A program made the position numbers and the translations under genes. The notes under the pieces are model-generated. The model made no database searches and was not told where the DNA came from. It was given only the letters and a program-made list of their open reading frames with translations. A stretch of 64,000 nt of DNA, from assembly GCF_018860975.1 (NCBI RefSeq), contig NZ_JAHKQI010000010.1, positions 186,001-250,000 of the forward strand. The letters are read 5' to 3'. Shown here piece by piece: positions 36,282 to 45,340 of this stretch (the first letter of the stretch is position 1; each line of letters opens with the position of its first letter). Origin of the DNA: Lentibacter algarum (GTDB lineage: Bacteria > Pseudomonadota > Alphaproteobacteria > Rhodobacterales > Rhodobacteraceae).

Positions 36282-37073
36282 ATGACACGCATCGACGCCA
36301 AGTTTGCCGCCCTCAAAGCCCAAGGCAAGAAAGCCTTTGTCTCTTACATCATGGCCGGTGATCCTGACGAGGCGAAATCACTTGAGGTGATGAAAGGTCT
36401 GCCAGCGGCGGGTGTTGATGTGATCGAACTTGGCCTGCCGTTTACAGACCCGATGGCCGACGGGCCGACCATTCAGCTGGCGGGCGGTCGTGCGCTTGAC
36501 GCAGGTATGACGCTCAATAAAACCCTCGCTATGGCGCGAGAGTTTCGCAAAAATGACGACACCACGCCGATTGTCCTGATGGGCTATTACAACCCGATCT
36601 ACTCACACGGCGTCGAGGCGTTTTTGAAAGACGCCAAAGAGGCTGGCATCGACGGGCTGATCGTGGTCGATCTTCCGCCAGAGGAAGACGAGGAGCTCTG
36701 CATTCCGGCGCAGGCCGCAGGCATCAACTTCATCCGCCTTGCCACCCCGACGACCAACGACAAACGCCTGCCCAAAGTGCTGCAAAACACCTCGGGCTTT
36801 GTTTACTATGTGTCGATCAACGGCATCACCGGCGCGGCTGTAGCGCAGGCTGGCAATGTGGCGCCGGAAGTGGCGCGCATCAAAGCCCAGACAGACCTGC
36901 CCGTGATCGTCGGCTTTGGCATCAAAACGCCCGAGCACGCCGAGGCGATTGCGCGGGTGGCTGACGGGGCTGTCGTCGGCTCGGCGATTGTCGAAAAGAT
37001 CGGCGCAGGCGAGAGTGTCGCCGACGTGCTGAGCTTTGTGAAAAGCCTCGCGGACGGCGCGCACAACGCTTGA
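36282..37073 (+). CDS. trpA: Tryptophan synthase alpha chain
   Basis: Converts indole-3-glycerol phosphate to indole and glyceraldehyde-3-phosphate; works with TrpB (encoded here ~9 kb away). 263 aa, normal size. The catalytic Glu and Asp lie in [21 protein letters not shown], and the phosphate-binding Gly-rich end is [13 protein letters not shown] and GSAIVEKI. The start at 36282 ([12 protein letters not shown]) matches family N-termini; the much longer upstream open frame is antisense to the sulfatase-like gene. Separation of trpA from trpFB is notable but known in alphaproteobacteria. Confidence 0.96.
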   Translation: MTRIDAKFAALKAQGKKAFVSYIMAGDPDEAKSLEVMKGLPAAGVDVIELGLPFTDPMADGPTIQLAGGRALDAGMTLNKTLAMAREFRKNDDTTPIVLMGYYNPIYSHGVEAFLKDAKEAGIDGLIVVDLPPEEDEELCIPAQAAGINFIRLATPTTNDKRLPKVLQNTSGFVYYVSINGITGAAVAQAGNVAPEVARIKAQTDLPVIVGFGIKTPEHAEAIARVADGAVVGSAIVEKIGAGESVADVLSFVKSLADGAHNA

Positions 37074-37156
37074 AATGCGGACTTTCCAGCAAGTCTTGTT
37101 GTCACCTCTGATTTGAATTGGTAAGCTTTGCAAACCAATCTTGCGGAGGGCGTACA

Positions 37157-38323
37157 GTGCCAGTCATCACCAACATCAACGACCTGAAAAAAATCCACAA
37201 ACGGCGCACGCCGAAGATGTTTTACGACTATTGCGAAAGCGGCTCATGGACGGAGCAGACCTTCCGTGAGAACACCTCTGACTTTGAGAAAATCTATCTT
37301 CGCCAACGGGTTGCTATCGACATGTCCGGTCGCTCGACCAAGACGCAGATGATCGGACAAGACGTGAGCATGCCTGTCGCGCTGGCCCCTGTTGGGCTGA
37401 CGGGAATGCAGCACGCTGACGGCGAGATCAAGGCAGCAAAAGCCGCCGAGAAGTTCGGCGTGCCCTATACGCTTTCCACCATGTCGATCTGCTCTATTGA
37501 AGATGTGGCCGAACACACGCAAAAGCCCTTTTGGTTGCAGGTCTACACCCTCAAAGACGACGACTTCATGCAGCGCCTGTTTGATCGCGCCGAAGCGGCG
37601 AAATGCTCGGCGGCGGTTATCACGGTTGATCTGCAACTGCTCGGCCAACGCCACATGGACCTCAAAAACGGCCTCTCTGCCCCGCCCAAGCTGACAGTAA
37701 AATCTGTCGCCAATATGATGACCAAAGCGCAGTGGGGCCTTGGTATGCTCGGCACCAAGCGGCGCTTCTTTGGCAATATCGTGGGTCATGCCAAGGGTGT
37801 TGAGAACGCAAGCTCACTCAGCACATGGACATCAGAAGCCTTTGATCAGTCGCTCGATTGGGCGCGCATCAAACAGTTCCGCAAAATGTGGAAAGGCCCG
37901 CTGATCATCAAAGGCATCATGGATGCGCGCGACGCTAAGGAAGCGCTCAATGTCGGGGCGGATGCGATCATCGTATCAAACCACGGCGGCCGCCAGCTTG
38001 ACGGCGCGCTCAGCTCGATCCGCGCACTGCCAGCGATACTCGATGCCGTCGGTGACAAGATCGAAGTGCATATCGACAGCGGCATTCGCTCGGGGCAAGA
38101 CGTGCTCAAGGCGATGGCGATGGGCGCGAAAGGAACCTACATCGGACGGGCCTATGTCTATGGCCTTGGCGCGATGGGTGAAGCTGGTGTGACCAAAGCG
38201 CTCGAAGTGATCCACAAAGAGCTCGACACCTCTATGGCGCTTTGTGGCAAACGAGATATCAACGATGTGGATCGCGATATCCTGATGATCCCCAAAAGCT
38301 TTGAAGGCGACTGGCAGGACTAG
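37157..38323 (+). CDS. lldD: FMN-dependent alpha-hydroxy-acid dehydrogenase (L-lactate dehydrogenase-like)
   Basis: Oxidises L-lactate or a related 2-hydroxy acid, passing electrons via FMN to the respiratory chain. 388 aa. Flavin and substrate motifs are MPVALAPVGLTGMQHADGE, WLQVYTLKDDDF, the lysine region LIIKGIMDARDA, and the active-site SNHGGRQLDGALSSI (His/Arg), followed by IDSGIRSGQDVLKA. GTG 37157 is selected because GGAGGG precedes it by six bases and it gives the common family start. The substrate could be another 2-hydroxy acid. Immediately followed by a sulfotransferase-like gene two bases after its stop. Confidence 0.88.
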   Translation: MPVITNINDLKKIHKRRTPKMFYDYCESGSWTEQTFRENTSDFEKIYLRQRVAIDMSGRSTKTQMIGQDVSMPVALAPVGLTGMQHADGEIKAAKAAEKFGVPYTLSTMSICSIEDVAEHTQKPFWLQVYTLKDDDFMQRLFDRAEAAKCSAAVITVDLQLLGQRHMDLKNGLSAPPKLTVKSVANMMTKAQWGLGMLGTKRRFFGNIVGHAKGVENASSLSTWTSEAFDQSLDWARIKQFRKMWKGPLIIKGIMDARDAKEALNVGADAIIVSNHGGRQLDGALSSIRALPAILDAVGDKIEVHIDSGIRSGQDVLKAMAMGAKGTYIGRAYVYGLGAMGEAGVTKALEVIHKELDTSMALCGKRDINDVDRDILMIPKSFEGDWQD

Positions 38324-38325
38324 GC

Positions 38326-38946
38326 GTGCAGGTATTCTTCAAGCAAAATCTGGCGATCCTTGCAGTGCCAAAAACCGGCACAACCGCCTATGAAACCGCG
38401 CTCAAAGGCAAGGCTGATATCGTCTTTAAAGGGCGGCGCAAGCATATGTCAGCGGCAGCGTTTGACCAACATTGCGCACCGTTTTTGCAGGCGACCTACA
38501 AGCTCACACCCGAACGTGTTGCTGTCATGCGCGAGCCGCTTGACCACCTGCGCAGCTGGTTCAAATACCGCACGCGCGATGTGCTCAAAGGTGACAAACG
38601 CTCAACCTTTGGCATGAGCTTTGAGGACTACGTGCAAATCGCCATCGACGCGCCGACAACGCCCTGCGCCAATGTCGGCACCCAGTTCAAGTTTCTCAGC
38701 CTACGTGGCGGCGAAATTCCCCTGCATCATGTCTTTGCCTATGAGGCGCAGCCTGTGTTCCTCGACTTCCTTGAAGAGCGCTTCAAACGCGAGATCACCC
38801 TGCCCGAGATCAACAAATCACCGCAAATAGACACACCGCTCAGCGACGATCTCAAAGCCGCATTCAAGGCCGCACGCCGCAAGGATTATGCGCTTTATGA
38901 ACGTGTGCAGGAGGCCGGCGGGCATCTTGAGCTGGAATACGGCTAA
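38326..38946 (+). CDS. Sulfotransferase-like P-loop protein
   Basis: A 206-residue protein whose N-terminus LAILAVPKTGTTAYETALKG resembles the 5'-phosphosulfate loop (PKxGTT) of PAPS-dependent sulfotransferases. The later segment ERVAVMREPLDHLRSWFKYRTRD resembles the 3'-phosphate-binding R...S region. These two motifs support a small sulfotransferase, but the acceptor-binding part is brief and unfamiliar. GTG 38326 starts two bases after the lldD stop, so expression is probably linked to it. Possible substrates: a glycan or lipid; unproven. Confidence 0.6.
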   Translation: MQVFFKQNLAILAVPKTGTTAYETALKGKADIVFKGRRKHMSAAAFDQHCAPFLQATYKLTPERVAVMREPLDHLRSWFKYRTRDVLKGDKRSTFGMSFEDYVQIAIDAPTTPCANVGTQFKFLSLRGGEIPLHHVFAYEAQPVFLDFLEERFKREITLPEINKSPQIDTPLSDDLKAAFKAARRKDYALYERVQEAGGHLELEYG

Positions 38947-39066
38947 ACGATCGCGACAAAGATCGTTACAGGGCCTTGCAATGTTGAATAAATCAAGTTA
39001 ATCGCAGCGCTTCACGCGGGGATACAGCCTTGGAGGATCCCCGCCCTAACTTATGGAGTATTCATT

Positions 39067-39723
39067 ATGGCCGGAAAGATCCCTGATCTTCACGCCGAGG
39101 TCCGCACGGGGACAGGCAAGGGCGCCGCTCGTCAAGCTCGCAGAGCAGGCATGGTGCCTGGTATCGTTTATGGTGGTGACGGCGATCCCCTCGCAATCAA
39201 CATCCCCTTCAACAAATTGTTCAAAAAGCTCAAAGAGGGCCGTTTCCTCTCGACACTTTTCAACATGAAAGTTGAAGGCCAGGAAGACGTTCGCGTCATC
39301 TGCCGCAACGTTCAGCGCGATGTTGTCAAAGACTTGCCAACTCACGTTGATTTCCTGCGCTTGCGCCGCACCTCGCTTATCAAGCTGTTTATTCACGTTG
39401 AGTTCATCAACGAAGAAGAAGCGCCTGGTATCAAAAAAGGCGGCGTATTGACTGTCGTTCGCCCTGAAGTCGAGCTGGAAGTAACAGCTGGCGATATCCC
39501 AGAGAGCATCACAGTTGATCTCGACGGTTTGGATGTTGGCGACATTGTTCACATTTCAGACGTAAAACTGCCTGAAGGCGCCAAAGTCACGGTTGATCGT
39601 GACTTCGTGATTGCTAACATCTCGGCCCCATCGAGCCTGCGCTCGGAAGAGGACGAAGATGAAGCAGCCGAAGGCGATGTCGAAGTGCCAACAGTTGGCG
39701 ACGAAGAAACCACTGAAGAGTAA
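39067..39723 (+). CDS. rplY: 50S ribosomal protein L25/CTC
   Basis: 5S-rRNA-binding ribosomal protein of the long CTC type (218 aa). N-terminal domain: [23 protein letters not shown] (residues ~15-37); C-terminal domain: [30 protein letters not shown] and [14 protein letters not shown]; acidic tail rich in Glu/Asp. GGAG stands before the ATG. A strong intrinsic terminator follows (39748-39783). pth is encoded 2.2 kb on, as is common, though other genes intervene. Confidence 0.96.
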   Translation: MAGKIPDLHAEVRTGTGKGAARQARRAGMVPGIVYGGDGDPLAINIPFNKLFKKLKEGRFLSTLFNMKVEGQEDVRVICRNVQRDVVKDLPTHVDFLRLRRTSLIKLFIHVEFINEEEAPGIKKGGVLTVVRPEVELEVTAGDIPESITVDLDGLDVGDIVHISDVKLPEGAKVTVDRDFVIANISAPSSLRSEEDEDEAAEGDVEVPTVGDEETTEE

Positions 39724-39747
39724 TCTTCCTTGCCTTCAAGACATACG

Positions 39748-39783
39748 AAAGCCCGCCACAGCAGTTGGCGGGCTTTTTCTTTT
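39748..39783 (+). terminator. Intrinsic terminator of rplY
   Basis: Stem AAAGCCCGCCA / TGGCGGGCTTT with a seven-base loop, then a T-rich run (TTTTTCTTTT), 24 bases after the rplY stop. The A-run before the stem could let it work for the convergent membrane-protein gene too. Confidence 0.9.
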
Positions 39784-39794
39784 GTCTCAGCTGG

Positions 39795-40229
39795 TTATCG
39801 GAAGCGACGTGACAGCAGCGTGAAGCCGATCGTTACCGAGACAACCACAACAGCAATAATCGCCTCTTCTGTCGGGCGCGCCGAAGCCGTTCCTGAAATC
39901 ACGTAGATATACCCGTAGTAGACTGCCGCCGAGATCAGCGAGATGGCAAAAGCCGCAAAAGCCGCACCGCGCCCCATAAACAGCAGAGCGGCCCCCACGA
40001 GCCCTGCTCCCGAGGCAACTGCAAAGCTCGCCCAGACAAATCCGGGAACACCCGCATGAGCCGCCGCATGGCCTGCCGTCATCTGGCCCGCAGCCACAGC
40101 GACACCGGTGTCGAGCGTAACGCCGAGCCACATCTGCAAGAGCCCGAAAGCATACCAAACCACGCCAAGCGCGGCGATAACCTTCAGCCAGGCAGGTGCC
40201 GGTTTTGTATTCATATCTACAGTGGTCAT
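39795..40229 (-). CDS. Four-helix membrane protein of unknown function
   Basis: A 144-residue inner-membrane protein with four hydrophobic helices: WLKVIAALGVVWYAFGLLQM (~15-34), VWASFAVASGAGLVGAALL, AAFAAFAISLISAAVYYGYI and AIIAVVVVSVTIGFTLL. ATG 40229 follows AGGAG at good spacing; an earlier in-frame ATG lacks a site. Third gene of an ArsR-SRPBCC-membrane cassette, 28 bases after the SRPBCC stop. Similar sugar-transport-like or DoxX-like small proteins accompany such cassettes, but no family is certain. Confidence 0.75.
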   Translation of the reverse strand: MTTVDMNTKPAPAWLKVIAALGVVWYAFGLLQMWLGVTLDTGVAVAAGQMTAGHAAAHAGVPGFVWASFAVASGAGLVGAALLFMGRGAAFAAFAISLISAAVYYGYIYVISGTASARPTEEAIIAVVVVSVTIGFTLLSRRFR

Positions 40230-40256
40230 CGTTTTTCTCCTCTTAAGGGCCAATTC

Positions 40257-40781
40257 TCAATCAAGCGGCCAGCTTTCGATCTTTTGTTTGTCTTTCGCCA
40301 GCATGGCGAATATCGGCCCGAGCAAGCCAACCATGCGCCCTGAAAACGCCGGCTTGCCTGTTTCGCAAAGCGCCTTGAGGTTTGCTGAGATAAACGACTG
40401 TGCACCTTTCATCTCTTTGATCAGCTTGCTGCCAACAACAGCATCCTCGATGATCAAGTTAAACTCGGTGCCGCCGTCTTTTTCCGACAAGCAATAAGTC
40501 ACCTTGCAGGGCGGCTCGTCGATGCCCGTCATCTGAAAGGTATGCGCGTATTTGTGCGGCGGCTCAAACGCCAGCACCTCTCCCACAACCATCGCCAGCT
40601 TTCCGTTCGGACTAACCATGCGCAGCTTGGCACCGACCTCGCGAGAGCGCGTCTCGCAGGTTGATCCAAAGAAAAATGGCAACGGTTCGTCGGTGGCAAC
40701 AAGCGTGCTCCACACAGTCTCGATCGGAGCCTTGATGAAAGTGCGATTGTGGATCGCCTTGGCGTATTCAGGGTCACTCAT
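40257..40781 (-). CDS. SRPBCC (AHSA1-like) domain protein
   Basis: A 174-residue START/Bet-v1-like protein. The N-terminal run IHNRTFIKAPIETVWSTLVATDEPLPFFFGS and the later EVLAFEPPHKYAHTFQMTG are typical of the AHSA1 group, which binds hydrophobic ligands or acts in stress responses. It overlaps the preceding ArsR gene by 8 bases, a pairing very common in alphaproteobacteria, so the regulator probably controls this gene and the membrane protein after it. The ligand is unknown. Confidence 0.85.
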   Translation of the reverse strand: MSDPEYAKAIHNRTFIKAPIETVWSTLVATDEPLPFFFGSTCETRSREVGAKLRMVSPNGKLAMVVGEVLAFEPPHKYAHTFQMTGIDEPPCKVTYCLSEKDGGTEFNLIIEDAVVGSKLIKEMKGAQSFISANLKALCETGKPAFSGRMVGLLGPIFAMLAKDKQKIESWPLD

Positions 40782-41142
40782 TGTCTCGTCCTTTGTTGCC
40801 TTTGGCCGCAGCCGCAGCCGCAGTCTCGGCGATTTGCTTGATCATCACAGTGCGATCCGACCAAAATGCGCTATAGCTGTCTGTCCAGCGCGCATGAATT
40901 TCGGCAATCGGCATCACATTCAGCGTCAGCCGCCGTGCGCGCCCGTCCTTTTCAGACAGGATCAGCCCTGCCCGCTCAAGCACAGTGAGGTGGTTCATGA
41001 TCGCGATGCGGCTGACATCAAAATGCGCCGCCAATTCCCCGACTGCGAGGCCCGGGGTCTCTTTGACCAAGTCCAAGATCTTGCGACGCGAGGCATGTGC
41101 CAAAGCATGAAAGACCGAATCTAAGTTTTCATCTGTAATCAT
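40774..41142 (-). CDS. ArsR-family transcriptional regulator
   Basis: Winged helix-turn-helix repressor (122 aa): LDSVFHALAHASRRKILDLV, then ETPGLAVGELAAHFDVSRIAIMNHLTVLERAGLI (recognition helix) and the wing SEKDGRARRLTLN. It lacks a CxC metal site, so metal sensing is unlikely; an SRPBCC-coupled regulator of this kind may sense another signal. An inverted repeat over its start codon (41141-41160) suggests autoregulation. Confidence 0.9.
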   Translation of the reverse strand: MITDENLDSVFHALAHASRRKILDLVKETPGLAVGELAAHFDVSRIAIMNHLTVLERAGLILSEKDGRARRLTLNVMPIAEIHARWTDSYSAFWSDRTVMIKQIAETAAAAAAKGNKGRDNE

Positions 41143-41160
41143 GTAATTACATTATTACAT
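41141..41160. promoter_or_regulatory. ArsR-type operator over the regulator's start
   Basis: ATGTAAT (41141-41147), six bases, ATTACAT (41154-41160) is a perfect inverted repeat in the TAAT-type pattern used by many ArsR repressors. The first arm abuts the start codon of the regulator gene, and TATAAT-like sequence lies alongside, so binding would block transcription of the whole cassette. Confidence 0.6.
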
Positions 41161-41197
41161 ATAAAAAGTGAGTCAACCCCGCTTCCGACTTTCTCGA

Positions 41198-41869
41198 CTA
41201 AACCCGCCGCAATGCCAAAACGTTGCCGCGTGATGCCTGCGGATCATAGGTCAGGCCCGATGCCGACATGCAATCAATGATCTTCTTGATCGTGGCGCGA
41301 CTATCAAAATAGCGCGGATGCAGCTCCATAACGACCACACGCACCGACTTGGGCCATTTGTTCTCAAACAAATACTGCTCGGCGCCCTCAACATCCATGA
41401 TCACCGCATTGGGCCGCAGCTCTTTGAGCAATGCGCCGATCTTCAGCGCAGGCACCTCGACAACGCCGTCACCGTCGCCCGGCTCGGCAATGCGCGACGA
41501 CCAGAACAGCGGATTGCGCGCAAAAGCCAGCGTGTCGCCTTCATAATCATCGCCAACAACAGCTCCGTGTCGCAAGTCAATTTCGGCAGCATCATTGCGT
41601 ACATAATTCTCGCGGATCACTTGGAGCATGTCAGGGTTGGCTTCAACGCAGGTCACATTGAGAGCATCCGTCAACTGGGCCGCCAACGCGCCCATATAGC
41701 CAAGGCCAGCACCCAGCTCAAGCACCCGCCAGCCGGGTTTGACACGCATCATCACAGCACGCGCCTCGGTGCCTTCGTATTGCCCCGAGGAGAGCTTGCG
41801 AGTGATCGCACGAGTGCCAAGCGCTTCAGGGCAGCCGATCTGCACACCGTTGAGTTCAAAAATATCCAA
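41198..41869 (-). CDS. FkbM-family SAM methyltransferase
   Basis: A 223-residue class I methyltransferase: the SAM-binding motif I is VLELGAGLGYMGALAAQL (residues ~50-67), followed by CVEANPDMLQVIRENYV and motif LKELRPNAVIMDVEGAEQYLF, in which the DVEGAE segment is typical of the FkbM group. Such enzymes methylate sugars or natural products. It stands alone, divergent from pth. No local clue to the substrate; the exopolysaccharide is one possibility. Confidence 0.82.
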   Translation of the reverse strand: MDIFELNGVQIGCPEALGTRAITRKLSSGQYEGTEARAVMMRVKPGWRVLELGAGLGYMGALAAQLTDALNVTCVEANPDMLQVIRENYVRNDAAEIDLRHGAVVGDDYEGDTLAFARNPLFWSSRIAEPGDGDGVVEVPALKIGALLKELRPNAVIMDVEGAEQYLFENKWPKSVRVVVMELHPRYFDSRATIKKIIDCMSASGLTYDPQASRGNVLALRRV

Positions 41870-41948
41870 CTGCCCTGCCTCGCAAAAACTGCAGGTGAAC
41901 TTTCCCCCGAAAGACTGTAAAGCTCAACTGCAAACTCCGGAGAGCGCG

Positions 41949-42626
41949 ATGAAGATCTTTGTTGGCCTAGGCAACCCCGGCGCGAAATATGCGCAAAACC
42001 GTCATAACATAGGCTTTATGGCTTTGGACGAAATCGCCGCTGCGCATGGTTTTGGCCCGTGGAAATCGCGGTTTCAGGGCCTCGTCTCCGAGGGCCGGTT
42101 TGGCTCAGAGAAGGTCGTGCTGCTCAAGCCCGAAACATTTATGAACCTCTCGGGTCAGTCTGTCGGCGAGGCCATGCGCTTTTACAAGCTAACACCGGAT
42201 GACATAACAGTCTTTCATGACGAACTTGATCTCGCCCCAGGCAAATGTCGCGTCAAGCAAGGCGGAGGGCACGCGGGCCATAACGGTTTGCGCTCTATTC
42301 ACGCGCACATCGGAGCCGAGTATCAACGCATTCGCCTTGGCATCGGTCACCCCGGGCACAAAGACGCAGTGGCGCGCTATGTGTTGCACGACTTTGCCAA
42401 AGCCGACCAATCCTGGCTTGATGATGTCATTCGCGGCATAGGAGATGGCGCAGCCGATCTGGCCGCTGGCGACACGGGCCGCTTTATGAATGCCGTTGCC
42501 TTGCGCGTTAATCCGCCGCGTGAAAAGCTTGAGAGGGCCAAGCCGGCCGGCAAACCCGAAGTGGCCGAAGAACCAAAAGATGACACCCGCAATCCGATGC
42601 AAAAACTAATGGATAAGTTCAAGTGA
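41949..42626 (+). CDS. pth: Peptidyl-tRNA hydrolase
   Basis: Releases tRNA from peptidyl-tRNA dropped by ribosomes (225 aa). Start MKIFVGLGNPGAKYAQNRHNIGF contains the catalytic His (RHNIGF); FHDELDLAPGKCRVKQGGGHAGHNGLRS contains the conserved Asp and His-Asn, and FMNLSGQSV the other Asn. The C-terminal tail (~190-225) is a charged extension often seen in alphaproteobacteria. ATG 41949 agrees with the family; the frame is open upstream but in antisense to the methyltransferase. Its stop overlaps the next gene. Confidence 0.96.
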   Translation: MKIFVGLGNPGAKYAQNRHNIGFMALDEIAAAHGFGPWKSRFQGLVSEGRFGSEKVVLLKPETFMNLSGQSVGEAMRFYKLTPDDITVFHDELDLAPGKCRVKQGGGHAGHNGLRSIHAHIGAEYQRIRLGIGHPGHKDAVARYVLHDFAKADQSWLDDVIRGIGDGAADLAAGDTGRFMNAVALRVNPPREKLERAKPAGKPEVAEEPKDDTRNPMQKLMDKFK

Positions 42627-43654
42627 AACTCCAAACAGCTCTGCGTGATCAAGCCCAACATTGTGCGGCCCTTGGCTCGCCATTCATGGAGCTTTTGCTC
42701 AACACATTGGCCGATAACTGGCATGACGAGCTGCCCCTTGCAAAGCGTCTTGCCGCGTGGGACGGCGACATTGGCCCGCTCGGTGCATCCCTTCCGCTCC
42801 GGCTTGCAGGCGGGTTGCATGCGCTGGTGATAAACGAGCAAGACGCCGCCCTCGCCGCGCAGTATCCGCCGCATCAAGCAACCGCGCTTTGGCCTGCAGC
42901 TAAGGCGGCTATGCACAATCACGCCGCGTTTCTTGACGCTTGGATGGACAATGCCCCGCAGACCAACGAAGTGCGCCGCGCGGCCACTTTGATCGCCGCT
43001 GCCCAACTGCTCACGGCCCGCTACAACTTGCCCTTGCGTCTGTCCGAGCTCGGAGCAAGCGGCGGCCTCAACTTGATGTTTGACAAGTTCGCTCTCGCCC
43101 TCCCCGAGGAGCATTTCGGCCCGCAAGACGCCGCGATCACTCTCTCGCCCGAGTGGTCTGGCCCGATGCCGCCAAAAGCCACGCTGCGCGTCACCGATCG
43201 CTGCGGTGTTGATCTCAACCCCCTTGACCCCAAGCAGCCCGAGGATGCTCTCAAGCTGCTCGCCTATCTCTGGCCAGATCAGCCCGAAAGACTTGAACGC
43301 ACCCGCGCGGCCATTGAAATGCACGACGCGACGCTGACAAAGGCCGATGCAATTGATTGGCTCAAAACCCGCCTCGCAAGGCCGCAACAAGGCACGCTGC
43401 ACCTCGTCTATTCAACCATCGCTTGGCAGTATTTTCCAGCTGCGGCCCAGTCCCTCGGAACCGCTCTTATCGAGCAGGCCGGAGCAATGGCCACCGAGCA
43501 AGCCCCGCTCGCATGGTTCGCCATGGAAAATGATGGGGCGGGTGACGGTGCCGCCCTCACACTGCGGCTCTGGCCGGGTGATCACAACATCAGCCTTGGT
43601 CGCGCTGATTTTCATGGACGTTGGATAAAACTCGCCACCGCTGCGTTGCCTTAA
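42623..43654 (+). CDS. DUF2332 family protein
   Basis: A 343-residue cytoplasmic protein of the DUF2332 family. Recognisable parts are LGSPFMELLLNTLADNW near the N-terminus, RYNLPLRLSELGASGGLNLMFDKF (a Gly-rich methyltransferase-like motif) in the middle, and LHLVYSTIAWQYFP later. The function is unknown; the SELGASGGLNL run hints at a nucleotide or SAM-like binding fold. GTG 42623 overlaps the pth stop (GTGA), so it is translated with pth. Not membrane-associated. Confidence 0.85.
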   Translation: MKLQTALRDQAQHCAALGSPFMELLLNTLADNWHDELPLAKRLAAWDGDIGPLGASLPLRLAGGLHALVINEQDAALAAQYPPHQATALWPAAKAAMHNHAAFLDAWMDNAPQTNEVRRAATLIAAAQLLTARYNLPLRLSELGASGGLNLMFDKFALALPEEHFGPQDAAITLSPEWSGPMPPKATLRVTDRCGVDLNPLDPKQPEDALKLLAYLWPDQPERLERTRAAIEMHDATLTKADAIDWLKTRLARPQQGTLHLVYSTIAWQYFPAAAQSLGTALIEQAGAMATEQAPLAWFAMENDGAGDGAALTLRLWPGDHNISLGRADFHGRWIKLATAALP

Positions 43655-43719
43655 CCGCGCGCCTGTTGCACAGTCCTTCGCACACAACAGTCCTTTGCAG
43701 CCAACAGAAAGGAAACATC

Positions 43720-44895
43720 ATGCGCACATTCGGTAAATGGCTTGGCCGTACTCTCTTGGTTCTGGTCATCGCGGGCGTTGCCCTTTGGCTGTTCAAGCGT
43801 GAAGAGATAACCCGCGTGCTGGCTGTTAACTCGCTGTTCTCTCAGGAAAAGATCGTTTCCAACTTTTCCCACATGGACAAATTGTTCCTGTCGTCTCCCG
43901 TGCCGCGTGGCGACGGGCCGGTCACTGATCTGCCGCTTGGCGGGCCGCTTGCCCTGCCCGCTGGCTACGACGACTGGGTCAAAACCCGCTCTGTTACCTC
44001 GGCTGTTGTGCTCAAAGACGGCCTCTTGCGCCACGAGGCCTACTATCTCGGCACAGGGCCAGACGACAAGCGCATCTCATGGTCGGTGGCCAAGTCGTTT
44101 CTGTCTGCTTTGATGGGCGTGGTGATCGCCGAAGGCGCCATCACCTCGATCGACGACCCTGTCACCAAATACGCCCCTAGCCTCAAAGGCAGCGCCTATG
44201 ACGGCGCAAGCATCAAAGATGTTCTGCAAATGAGCAGCGGCGTGACATTCAATGAGGATTATCTCGACTTTTGGTCGGACATCAACAAAATGGGTCGTGT
44301 GCTGGCGCTCGGTCAGTCGATGGACGGTTTTGCCGAAGGCCTCACCGAAACCTACGCCAAGCCCGGCCAGAAATGGCAGTATGTTTCGATCGACACCCAT
44401 GTCATCGGCATGGTCATCCGCGGTGCAACAAACCGCCGCATCGCTGATCTGCTGTCAGAAAAGATCATAGCGCCGCTCGGGCTTGAGGCCGAGCCCTATT
44501 ACGTCACAGACGGCCACGAGACGGCCTTTGTGCTTGGTGGCCTCAACATGACAACCCGCGACTACGCACGCTTTGGCCAGATGGTTCTGCAAAACGGTGA
44601 ATGGCAAGGCGAGCAGATCGTCCCGGCTGCATGGCTCGCCGAAAGCACCAAGCCCTCGGCCAACACCGCTGCCGGCATGCGCCAGTATGGCTACCAATGG
44701 TGGATCGACCCAGACCCGCAGGAAGGCGAGTTCTTCGGGCGCGGCATTTACGGGCAGTATATCTACATCAACAAACCCCTCGGCGTGGTGATCGCCCTTA
44801 ACTCGGCTGACAAATTGTTCCGCGAGGCCGGAGCGCATGAAAGCAACATCGACATGTTTCGCGCTATCGCACAAGCAACGCAGGCAACACAATGA
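43720..44895 (+). CDS. Serine beta-lactamase-like hydrolase (class C/6-aminohexanoate type)
   Basis: A 391-residue serine hydrolase of the beta-lactamase fold with an N-terminal membrane helix (TLLVLVIAGVALWLF, ~11-25), so it is anchored with the catalytic part in the periplasm. Nucleophile motif S122-V-A-K125, the YxS/N-like motif in QYVSIDTHVIG, and a final YGYQWWIDP segment replace the class C KTG. This fits esterase/amidase relatives rather than true beta-lactamases, so antibiotic resistance should not be inferred. AAAGGAAA precedes ATG 43720. It overlaps the next gene by ATGA. Confidence 0.83.
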   Translation: MRTFGKWLGRTLLVLVIAGVALWLFKREEITRVLAVNSLFSQEKIVSNFSHMDKLFLSSPVPRGDGPVTDLPLGGPLALPAGYDDWVKTRSVTSAVVLKDGLLRHEAYYLGTGPDDKRISWSVAKSFLSALMGVVIAEGAITSIDDPVTKYAPSLKGSAYDGASIKDVLQMSSGVTFNEDYLDFWSDINKMGRVLALGQSMDGFAEGLTETYAKPGQKWQYVSIDTHVIGMVIRGATNRRIADLLSEKIIAPLGLEAEPYYVTDGHETAFVLGGLNMTTRDYARFGQMVLQNGEWQGEQIVPAAWLAESTKPSANTAAGMRQYGYQWWIDPDPQEGEFFGRGIYGQYIYINKPLGVVIALNSADKLFREAGAHESNIDMFRAIAQATQATQ

Positions 44896-45275
44896 GCACG
44901 CCTGATGACCCCGTCAATGTACTTGGTGGCCCGCTCGAATTGTGCAGCAATAGCCCCGTCACCGGGTATTTCCGCGACGGGCATTGCAACACCTGCGCAG
45001 CAGACGAAGGCATGCACACTGTCTGCGCTGTGATGACAGCAGAGTTTCTTGCTTACTCGAAGTATGTCGGCAATGACCTGAGCACGCCGCGCCCCGAGTT
45101 CGGCTTTGCCGGGCTCAAGGCGGGTGACAAATGGTGCCTCTGTGCGACACGGTTCTTGCAGGCCCATGACGAAGGCTGCGCGCCAAAGGTTCTCCTTGAG
45201 GCCACGCACATGCGCACGCTCGACATCATGCAGCTTAGCATATTGGAAGCGAACCAGAGCAAGCCTAGCCGCTAG
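44892..45275 (+). CDS. DUF2237 family protein
   Basis: A 127-residue protein of the widespread DUF2237 family. It is cysteine-rich (CSNSPVTGYFRDGHCNTCAADEGMHTVCAV and KWCLCATRF, where the GxCxTxxxDxGxHxVCA pattern is family-defining) and probably binds a metal, by cysteine and histidine count. No signal peptide. It is coupled to the serine hydrolase by an ATGA overlap (44892-44895). Function in the family is not known to me. Confidence 0.9.
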   Translation: MSTPDDPVNVLGGPLELCSNSPVTGYFRDGHCNTCAADEGMHTVCAVMTAEFLAYSKYVGNDLSTPRPEFGFAGLKAGDKWCLCATRFLQAHDEGCAPKVLLEATHMRTLDIMQLSILEANQSKPSR

Positions 45276-45340
45276 ACAGAGCTGTTACGCCAACAAGTGA
45301 AACGAACTGCGCGTCAGCGCACACCGTCCAGCACGAAGCG

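Noticed and set aside
42377-43402. 341-codon minus-strand frame opposite the DUF2332 gene
   Set aside because: Antisense shadow; the plus-strand frame carries the DUF2332 pattern and is coupled to pth.
43720-44895. Antibiotic-resistance beta-lactamase
   Set aside because: Lacks the class C YxN and KTG motifs in their usual form; esterase-like relatives fit better.
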